DNA of 5,453 bases, taken from positions 1 through 5,453 of the forward strand of contig DATIJK010000051.1 of the NCBI GenBank assembly GCA_035478715.1, in the 5' to 3' direction. The translations under genes were made by a program, and so were the position numbers. This DNA comes from JAICLK01 sp035478715 (GTDB lineage Bacteria > Patescibacteriota > Saccharimonadia > Saccharimonadales > UBA4665). The notes beneath the pieces were generated by a model. The model was not told the DNA's origin and ran no database searches. It was given only the letters and a program-made list of their open reading frames with translations. Shown here piece by piece: positions 1-4,674 of this stretch (the first letter of the stretch is position 1; each line of letters opens with the position of its first letter).

Positions 1-1
1 A

Positions 2-97
2 AATTACCTTTACGCAGATCGGATGTATGTGATTGCAAGCTTAGTAATGTATACGGTTACGGCTTGGTTGATTTACGTCGCGATTTTACGCCCCTGA
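2..97 (+). CDS. C-terminal fragment of a membrane protein (5' end outside window)
   Basis: Only the last 31 codons are present, open from the left edge to TGA at 95-97. The residues are mostly hydrophobic, with a probable transmembrane helix in the stretch YVIASLVMYTVTAWLIYVAI, followed by a short LRP tail. This looks like the last helix of a polytopic membrane protein, but the fragment is too short to name a family. The next gene starts 6 bases after this stop and has no Shine-Dalgarno sequence or visible promoter of its own, so the two are probably cotranscribed. Another frame is also open here (1-129), but it encodes a polar, charged peptide that would overlap the HAD gene, so I prefer this one. 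Confidence 0.55.
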   Translation, partial: NYLYADRMYVIASLVMYTVTAWLIYVAILRP

Positions 98-103
98 TGT
101 TAG

Positions 104-736
104 ATGAAAAAACAGGTCATCATATTTGATTTCGACGGCACCATCGCAGACAGTTTTGATTTCGTTACGTCATATCTGCTCGGGCAGGCAAATGCGGCGC
201 CGTTATCCCTGAAAGAGCGCGAAAAGTTATTTAGAGGTCTATCTATCCGCAAGATGGCGGATAAGCTGGGTATGCCACTCCTTAAAAAGGCATGGATATT
301 TTTTCACGGCCGGCGGACGATGACCAAGCATATGGCGGAAATCAAGCCGTTTCCGGGTATGGTGGATGTTATAAAGGAACTGCACGCGAAAGGTTACCGC
401 TTGTTCGCTGTGAGCTCAAACCGCAACGAAAACATTCAGATTTTTCTGCGTAATCATGGCATTGCAGACTTTTTTTCTGGCACACTAGGCAGTGCGAGCG
501 TCGTCGGTAAAACCATGGCGCTTAGGACGTTGTTGTGGCATCGGGAAATTAGTGCCGTAAACTGCACGTATATCGGAGATGAAGTTGGGGATATAAAAGC
601 CGCCAAGCAATTGAGAATCAAAACCATCGCCGTTACGTGGGGCTACAACGATATCGATGCGCTCAAAGCGCAAGCACCGGATGCCATCGTGAAATCTCCG
701 GGCGAACTGTTAAAAATTATTGCAGGCTTGCAATAG
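104..736 (+). CDS. HAD-superfamily hydrolase, phosphoglycolate phosphatase-like (HAD_2)
   Basis: A 210-residue cytoplasmic phosphatase of the haloacid dehalogenase superfamily, subfamily IA type. Motif I is DFDGT with nucleophile D9 and acid/base D11. Motif II is the serine pair S104-S105 in 'FAVSSN'. Motif III is probably K136 in 'VVGK'. Motif IV is 'GDEVGD' with D159 and D163 binding Mg2+. A helical cap domain lies between motifs I and II, roughly residues 15-85. The end 'IKTIAVTWGYND' is typical of the phosphoglycolate phosphatase/PpaX branch. Family members hydrolyse small phosphate esters or pyrophosphate; the real substrate cannot be read from sequence, so no symbol is given. ATG 104 places motif I at the usual distance from the N-terminus. 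There is no Shine-Dalgarno; the start lies 6 bases after the upstream stop, suggesting translational coupling. All catalytic residues are present. Confidence 0.9.
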   Translation: MKKQVIIFDFDGTIADSFDFVTSYLLGQANAAPLSLKEREKLFRGLSIRKMADKLGMPLLKKAWIFFHGRRTMTKHMAEIKPFPGMVDVIKELHAKGYRLFAVSSNRNENIQIFLRNHGIADFFSGTLGSASVVGKTMALRTLLWHREISAVNCTYIGDEVGDIKAAKQLRIKTIAVTWGYNDIDALKAQAPDAIVKSPGELLKIIAGLQ

Positions 737-749
737 CTAACAGCGGCGC

Positions 750-778
750 TTGAGAAGTTAAACCACAAGCAGTATACT
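750..778 (+). promoter_or_regulatory. Sigma70-type promoter for the 786 operon, giving a leaderless transcript
   Basis: The -35 box TTGAGA (750-755) and the -10 box TATACT (773-778) each match the consensus at five of six positions and are separated by exactly 17 bases. A transcription start about 7 bases past the -10 box would fall at 785-786, on the GTG start codon itself. No Shine-Dalgarno lies before this GTG, so the mRNA is predicted to be leaderless. This is the best promoter in the window and probably drives 786-2990. Confidence 0.7.
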
Positions 779-780
779 GC
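769..780 (+). promoter_or_regulatory. 12-bp perfect palindrome covering the -10 box (candidate operator)
   Basis: GCAGTATACTGC is a perfect inverted repeat with no spacer, and it contains the TATACT -10 box of the 786 promoter. A dimeric repressor bound here would block RNA polymerase. It could equally be chance, as no second copy was noticed in the window and the symmetry ends at 12 bases. The link to regulation is inference from position only. Confidence 0.3.
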
Positions 781-785
781 ATAAC

Positions 786-1370
786 GTGACCAAACTTAGA
801 AACAGGTTCTTTAACAGGTCTCAAAAATCAGCTCCGGTGCTTCTGGCTTTGGTGATTTTAGGTTTCGGCTGGATTGGTATCAGCCATTTGTCTAAATCAG
901 ATGCTGCGCCTGCCGGGTACCTCTGTGATAACTTCGGAAAAGGGCCGTGCGCTTCGCCGCCGCCTGGTGGTGTTGTCTTAGACGGCGCAAGCATTGGTAT
1001 GTATGCTGCCGGGCAAGCATGGCGATGGTACGAAGTTCCAAGCGGTACAGTGACTAGCGCAGGGCCATTCAATGTCGCAAGCCTGAATGAATCTTTCAAA
1101 GGAAAACCTGTCGTACAATTCCAATTGAAAGCGAATACCGATTATTGCACGGAAAGCAACGCATCGATCGTCGCGCTCGGTAGATGCCAGGTTTCACGCG
1201 CTCAAAAATGGGTGATCAGTGACAATCAGGTGGTGAATGTTGCGGCTAGCGACAAAAACCAAGACAAATATGTGATGACAACTTTGAATTCGCAGGTCTT
1301 AAACGGACGAAGCGGTGATTATGCAGCCAACAACCAAAATTGGGGGTGGACTACAAAAACGACAAATTAG
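786..1370 (+). CDS. Secreted/anchored small protein with three QxW motifs, ricin-type beta-trefoil-like
   Basis: A 194-residue exported protein. The N-terminus is basic (K3, R5, R7, R11, K14), followed by a hydrophobic segment at about 17-34 and then 'SKSDAAPAG', which could be a signal peptidase site (SDA|AP) or leave the protein anchored. The outer part has four cysteines (C47, C55, C121, C134), enough for two disulfides, and a Pro/Gly-rich linker near 55-62. Three QxW motifs are visible: QAW 77-79, QKW 140-142 and QNW 184-186. QxW repeats are the hallmark of ricin-type (R-type) lectin folds, and the 120-190 region reads well as such repeats; the first repeat is irregular. Carbohydrate binding is inferred, not shown. 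The GTG start is chosen because it restores the full signal sequence and sits just behind a strong promoter. It is first in a probable operon with 1404 and 2073. Confidence 0.7.
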   Translation: MTKLRNRFFNRSQKSAPVLLALVILGFGWIGISHLSKSDAAPAGYLCDNFGKGPCASPPPGGVVLDGASIGMYAAGQAWRWYEVPSGTVTSAGPFNVASLNESFKGKPVVQFQLKANTDYCTESNASIVALGRCQVSRAQKWVISDNQVVNVAASDKNQDKYVMTTLNSQVLNGRSGDYAANNQNWGWTTKTTN

Positions 1371-1391
1371 GTCGACTTAAAAAAATTAAAC

Positions 1392-1399
1392 AAAGGAAG
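1392..1399 (+). promoter_or_regulatory. Shine-Dalgarno sequence for the 1404 gene
   Basis: AAAGGAAG lies with its GGA core 6 bases before ATG 1404. It is the only well-formed ribosome binding site in the window and fixes the start of that gene. Its presence on an operon-internal gene contrasts with the SD-less starts of promoter-proximal genes. Confidence 0.7.
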
Positions 1400-1403
1400 T
1401 TTT

Positions 1404-2057
1404 ATGAATCTGAACCATTCGGGAACGAATCTTTTCGCACCGCAACATAGTGATGAAAACACCGAAAATAAACATGAGAATAACGAAAACAAGCCAATGG
1501 TAGATTTTGGTGCCGCGGCGGTCGCAAGCGAGGCGGTAACGGCTGCTCCAGTGGCTCCATTGGCGTCCGCGGCGCCGGTCGAATCGCAAGATGAGTTGCG
1601 TCCGGCTCCGGTCGTCAAAGTTTTAAGTCCGGTCGGTGTTGAATATGTTTTTTTAACGCTTTCTTTAATATCGGGAGCGATAGCGCTCGCCGCTGTACTC
1701 ATCGCTCTTGTAAACGGCAAGACCGATTTTTCGGTTCTGGCTTTTCCCGTATCGGTGCTTCTGGTAACTGTTCCGGTTTTTTCGGTCATATTTTTGCATC
1801 TTAAGCGATTAGAAACTGCGAATCCGGCACTGCGGCTCGATCCTTCCAAACGGCGTAGTACGCAGTTCACGCAGATCGCGGCGTTTTTTGCCTGCATGTT
1901 CGCGCTCATCGGATTCGTTTTCGATATTTTCACGAAGCTGGGCGGGCAGACCGGTCCGTCAATTGTAAAAGCTGGGCTTGATGCTTTGTGCATCCTCGTC
2001 GTGGCAGGCGGAATCCTCGCGTATTACTGGCGTGACGAACATAAGCGCTGGTTTTAA
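1404..2057 (+). CDS. DUF5671-like four-helix membrane protein with disordered N-terminus
   Basis: A 217-residue membrane protein. Residues 1-70 are polar and then Ala/Pro/Val-rich, with no hydrophobic helix, and are likely disordered. Four transmembrane segments follow at about 78-102, 110-134, 154-176 and 188-207, ending in the charged tail 'WRDEHKRWF'. The loop after helix 2 has 'NPALRLDPSKRRSTQFTQ', which together with 'SPVGVEYVF' before helix 1 and 'GGILAYYWRDE' at the end recalls DUF5671-type proteins common in CPR bacteria. That assignment is from memory. Function is unknown; no catalytic motif is seen. It starts 33 bases after the lectin-like gene and ends 15 bases before the first pilin-like gene, so the three are probably one transcript. 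It could help assemble or anchor the surface proteins, but this is guilt by association only. Confidence 0.75.
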   Translation: MNLNHSGTNLFAPQHSDENTENKHENNENKPMVDFGAAAVASEAVTAAPVAPLASAAPVESQDELRPAPVVKVLSPVGVEYVFLTLSLISGAIALAAVLIALVNGKTDFSVLAFPVSVLLVTVPVFSVIFLHLKRLETANPALRLDPSKRRSTQFTQIAAFFACMFALIGFVFDIFTKLGGQTGPSIVKAGLDALCILVVAGGILAYYWRDEHKRWF

Positions 2058-2072
2058 ACCGGAATAACCGAT

Positions 2073-2990
2073 ATGAATAAAAATCTATTTTGGTACAAAG
2101 TCGGACTCGCGGTCATTGGCATATTCGTAGTCGGGGTGGCAATTTTCGTCATGATGCAGGCAGGCAATACAAAAAAAGATGCGGATACCGACAAGGCTGC
2201 AAACAAGATCGCCGATAAGCTCAACTCGTATATCGAAAATAATCAGACGATTCCAGATACGCTCAGAACTGCCGGCGTAGCCGATGTACCTGCGACGATT
2301 ACTTACACTAAACTTGGGTCGAGCAGTTATAAATTTTGTGTGACTTACAAAGCCAATAGCAGCGGTTTCGATGCGACCAGCGCCGTGCTTGACGCTACAA
2401 GTGGTTATCCTGCAGGTGAAAGCAGCGATAGCCTCAACCAGTCGTATACCAAATATTCGCTGTATATAGACCCGACGCACCATAAAGGCGAAAATTGTCA
2501 GACGATCAAACCGATCATTTACCAGACCAATCCATCAATCTGTAATTATCAGTATGGATCATCAACATCATCAAACGCAATCGCGTGCCCGGCGATAAAT
2601 CAGCCGATTTACACGCCTGCGACAAATACGAGTTCTGTTTGCGCATACAATGCACTGAAAGACTCCCTAAAAGGAACCGGTTGCAAATGGGAGTGTACTT
2701 CACAGACGCAGAGTGCAGCCCTGCGATTGGTTGATGCAGAAGTCACGAAAGTTTCAACAGGAAGCAGTTTCAGTATGACGGTGAAAGATACGAAAGGCTA
2801 CTCGCATGTAGTGACGCTTGCAGCAAGCGGGAATGTCTATAGTGGCGACTGTACTGCTGCCTCGACAAGTGATATTTTCCAGGGGGACAAAGTGAGAATC
2901 GTCGTAGCCGGCGTGAACGGCCAAAGCGTAACGATAGGCGATTCGAACGACAATATTGCAGCGACAGAAATTGATGATTTTTCTGATTGA
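2073..2990 (+). CDS. Membrane-anchored pilin-like surface protein, copy 1 (305 aa)
   Basis: A single N-terminal helix (about residues 11-28) follows a short basic leader, giving an N-in, C-out anchor. A charged stalk (32-50) leads to a pilin-like stretch, 'ADKLNSYIENNQTIPDTL', resembling the helix and 'Y..N..P..L' pattern of type IV pilins. However, there is no prepilin peptidase site of the G|FxxxE kind, so normal pilin processing is not supported. The middle holds 'YTKLGSSSYKFCV' and 'THHKGENCQTIKP', both conserved in copy 2. Eight cysteines (89, 142, 157, 172, 190, 204, 208, 260) suggest disulfides outside the cell. Residues 218-292 look like a small beta domain ending 'DIFQGDKVRIVV', reminiscent of DUF5666. 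Bases 2101-2212 are identical to copy 2. The start ATG has only a weak GGA nine bases upstream. Exact role is unknown; adhesion or a pseudopilus part is possible. Confidence 0.75.
   Translation: MNKNLFWYKVGLAVIGIFVVGVAIFVMMQAGNTKKDADTDKAANKIADKLNSYIENNQTIPDTLRTAGVADVPATITYTKLGSSSYKFCVTYKANSSGFDATSAVLDATSGYPAGESSDSLNQSYTKYSLYIDPTHHKGENCQTIKPIIYQTNPSICNYQYGSSTSSNAIACPAINQPIYTPATNTSSVCAYNALKDSLKGTGCKWECTSQTQSAALRLVDAEVTKVSTGSSFSMTVKDTKGYSHVVTLAASGNVYSGDCTAASTSDIFQGDKVRIVVAGVNGQSVTIGDSNDNIAATEIDDFSD
2101..2212 (+). repeat. 112-bp perfect direct repeat, copy A (anchor and stalk of pilin-like gene 1)
   Basis: Bases 2101-2212 are identical to 3039-3150, with no mismatch at synonymous positions. The repeat covers codons 10 to 47: the transmembrane helix plus the charged segment after it. 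Similarity drops sharply on both sides. The copies are 938 bases apart in direct orientation, so recombination between them would fuse the two genes in frame. Confidence 0.95.
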
Positions 2991-3001
2991 ATAGGTACAA
3001 T
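2971..3001 (+). promoter_or_regulatory. Possible promoter for the second pilin-like gene
   Basis: A -10-like TACAAT (2996-3001, five of six matches) ends 9 bases before ATG 3011. The only -35-like element is TTGATG (2971-2976), with a long 19-base spacer, so the promoter is weak on paper. No Shine-Dalgarno precedes ATG 3011, which fits a leaderless or nearly leaderless transcript. Read-through from the 786 operon is the alternative. Confidence 0.35.
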
Positions 3002-3010
3002 CTAATTACT

Positions 3011-3772
3011 ATGAAGAAAAATTACTTGGGCTATAAAATCGGACTCGCGGTCATTGGCATATTCGTAGTCGGGGTGGCAATTTTCGTCATGATGCAGGCA
3101 GGCAATACAAAAAAAGATGCGGATACCGACAAGGCTGCAAACAAGATCGCAGAAAAATTAAATAACTATATTTCTACCAACAATAAGATTCCGGATTCGC
3201 TCGGCCAAGTCGGTGCAGCGTCTGTGCCGACAACGGTCACGTACACAAAACTTAGCGACAGCAAATATAAATTCTGCGTAAACTATAAAACCACAAGTAG
3301 CGGTTATGATGCGACAGAAGCTGTCTATAATGTCGCCACAGGTAACACGCTCGACACAACGCCGCCAGATTATAACATCACAAGCAGTCTCTATATCCCA
3401 TCGACGCATCACAAAGGCGCGAATTGCCAGACGATCAAGCCATACTTGGCGACTTACATAACTTCAGGCGTTTGTGCCAGCGCGAATGCGAACGGAGCAT
3501 GCTATGACTATATGTGCGGCAGCTCATATGCGGATACATGGAGCGCGATTAAAGTTACCAGTGTGGAGGCCGCGACTGCCGCGCATGGGGCAAACATCAC
3601 TATTAACTCACTGCCTGATGCCAAAACTTTTCAGCTAAATCAGAACGTCAAATATTTCGATGCGAATTGTGCGCCGATTTCACTGAGTGATTTTAAGCCC
3701 GGTGATTCTATTACGTTGTATTTCTCGACAACAGGCGAAGCTGACGTAGCAATGATTACGAAAGATTCATAA
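3011..3772 (+). CDS. Membrane-anchored pilin-like surface protein, copy 2 (253 aa)
   Basis: A paralogue of the gene at 2073. ATG 3011 is preferred over TTG 2987 because it aligns residue for residue with copy 1 (MKKNYLGYKI against MNKNLFWYKV), whereas the TTG overlaps the previous stop codon. Residues 11-47 are identical to copy 1, including the single membrane helix. From residue 48 the proteins are clearly related but diverged: 'YTKLSDSKYKFCV' and 'THHKGANCQTIKP' are kept. Six cysteines are present (89, 139, 155, 164, 169, 220). It lacks about 40 residues found in the middle of copy 1. The C-terminal domain (about 178-250) includes 'ISLSDFKPGDSITLYF', similar to DUF5666-type beta domains. 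Again there is no prepilin peptidase motif. It probably sits on the outside of the cytoplasmic membrane; function unknown. Confidence 0.75.
   Translation: MKKNYLGYKIGLAVIGIFVVGVAIFVMMQAGNTKKDADTDKAANKIAEKLNNYISTNNKIPDSLGQVGAASVPTTVTYTKLSDSKYKFCVNYKTTSSGYDATEAVYNVATGNTLDTTPPDYNITSSLYIPSTHHKGANCQTIKPYLATYITSGVCASANANGACYDYMCGSSYADTWSAIKVTSVEAATAAHGANITINSLPDAKTFQLNQNVKYFDANCAPISLSDFKPGDSITLYFSTTGEADVAMITKDS
3039..3150 (+). repeat. 112-bp perfect direct repeat, copy B (anchor and stalk of pilin-like gene 2)
   Basis: Second copy of the repeat at 2101-2212. It begins inside codon 10 and ends inside codon 47 of the gene starting at 3011, the same codon positions as in copy A. The flanking codons differ (ATC against GTC on the left, GCA against GCC on the right), and further sequence is heavily diverged. 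Confidence 0.95.
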
Positions 3773-3781
3773 GTTACTGAT

Positions 3782-3809
3782 TTGCTAAGGTGTTAAATAG
3801 CGATAGAAT
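3782..3809 (+). promoter_or_regulatory. Probable promoter for the 3816 gene, leaderless
   Basis: TAGAAT (3804-3809, five of six matches) lies 6 bases before ATG 3816, with TTGCTA (3782-3787, four of six) 16 bases further up. The expected transcription start coincides with ATG 3816. No Shine-Dalgarno is present, which supports leaderless translation and favours this ATG over GTG 3810, which would directly abut the -10 box. Confidence 0.5.
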
Positions 3810-3815
3810 GTGCGT

Positions 3816-4658
3816 ATGTCTGAAATAGTAAATACTATTTTAAATCTGCTTTTTATCGCAGGGCTATTTCTGCTGGCCCGGCTGTATGTGCGCTATATGA
3901 TACGGCTGCGTCATGTTGCCGGAAGTATTACGCTCAAAAATGGCCATAAATATTCATATTTAGTGGGCGATGATTTGGTCTGGTATGACTGGCGCGGACA
4001 GCTGCGCGGGATTGATGTGGAGCTGCCAAAGGAATTTCCGCATGTTTATCTCGATAGTATGAAGGGCGGCGGCCGGCAATCGACATTTTATATCGATCCA
4101 TCGCAACAGTTGCAGCTGGAAGGCGATTTTAACAGATATTTTCAGGTGTATGCGCCAAAAGGCTATGGTACGGAAACGCTAAGCATACTCTCGCCAGATG
4201 TGATGTGGACGATGAAGCAGCATGCAGGCGAATATGATATAGAAGTGTATGGTAGCCATCTGCGCATTATCAGCAGGCGCCGGGTATTTAAAAATCCTGA
4301 ACGGCAGCAGGCAATGCTCAAGATTGCGCAAAGCGTGCTTGCAGAGCTGGACCAGCGCCTGCGATCGTGGAGCGAATCCGATTCGCGGCAGGCTAGGAAG
4401 CAGGATCTGAAAATATATCCATTGCATGCCGTGCGCATCGGACGACACTATGTACGCTGGCAGTTAATTTATTTCGAGGTGTTTTGGTTTGTGCTGATGC
4501 TTGGTGGATTCTTGCTCGCCGCCGATCTATATTACTCACAACATGATAGGGCTGCGGCTATTGCAGTGGCGGAAATTGGGATCGGCATGTTCATTTTATT
4601 CAGCTTTGTAACGTTTTGGGGCGTACGCGAAGGCAGTTTCCGTTCGCGCCAGGGCTGA
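3816..4658 (+). CDS. Conserved-type membrane protein of unknown function (280 aa)
   Basis: A helix at about residues 7-27 is followed by a soluble region of about 190 residues and then two helices at about 217-238 and 247-270, with a basic tail. The soluble part contains 'YIDPSQQLQLEGDFNRYFQ', then 'VYAPKGYGTETLSILSPDVM' (111-130) and 'YDIEVYGSHLRI'. I recall this pattern from CPR membrane proteins, and it resembles the core of DUF3137 proteins, but I cannot assign a family with confidence. A charged, probably helical stretch (154-198) with many Arg, Glu and Gln leads to the second helix; the basic content suggests the large domain is cytoplasmic. ATG 3816 is chosen over the in-frame GTG 3810 because of promoter position. 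The gene has its own promoter, 43 bases after the pilin-like gene, so a link with the surface operon is not required. Confidence 0.75.
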   Translation: MSEIVNTILNLLFIAGLFLLARLYVRYMIRLRHVAGSITLKNGHKYSYLVGDDLVWYDWRGQLRGIDVELPKEFPHVYLDSMKGGGRQSTFYIDPSQQLQLEGDFNRYFQVYAPKGYGTETLSILSPDVMWTMKQHAGEYDIEVYGSHLRIISRRRVFKNPERQQAMLKIAQSVLAELDQRLRSWSESDSRQARKQDLKIYPLHAVRIGRHYVRWQLIYFEVFWFVLMLGGFLLAADLYYSQHDRAAAIAVAEIGIGMFILFSFVTFWGVREGSFRSRQG

Positions 4659-4660
4659 TT

Positions 4661-4666
4661 TATAAT
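4661..4666 (+). promoter_or_regulatory. Consensus -10 box for the nuclease gene
   Basis: TATAAT is a perfect -10 hexamer, placed in the 16-base gap between two genes and ending 8 bases before ATG 4675. No good -35 box is seen at 16-18 bases upstream. The bases AAAAGGTG that follow could be read as a Shine-Dalgarno, but would end directly against the ATG, too close for normal use. A leaderless start is therefore likely but not certain. Confidence 0.45.
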
Positions 4667-4674
4667 AAAAGGTG

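Noticed and set aside
1..129. Alternative open frame at the left edge
   Set aside because: It would encode a charged, polar peptide and overlap the HAD gene by 26 bases. The neighbouring frame gives a clear membrane helix ending just before the HAD start.
741..752. Possible small hairpin after the HAD gene as a terminator
   Set aside because: The stem is only 3-4 base pairs, with no run of T after it.
1367..1993. 208-residue open frame on the minus strand
   Set aside because: It lies almost wholly opposite the well-supported DUF5671-like gene, is Ser/Thr/Ala-rich with no recognisable domain, and has no credible promoter or ribosome site. It is a by-product of codon usage on the other strand.
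2987..3010. TTG 2987 as the start of the second pilin-like gene
   Set aside because: It overlaps the preceding stop codon, and its 8 extra residues have no match in the paralogue. ATG 3011 aligns exactly with copy 1.
2101..3150. 112-bp repeats as ends of a mobile element
   Set aside because: They are in-frame coding sequence at the same codon positions of two paralogues, with no transposase or target duplication in between.
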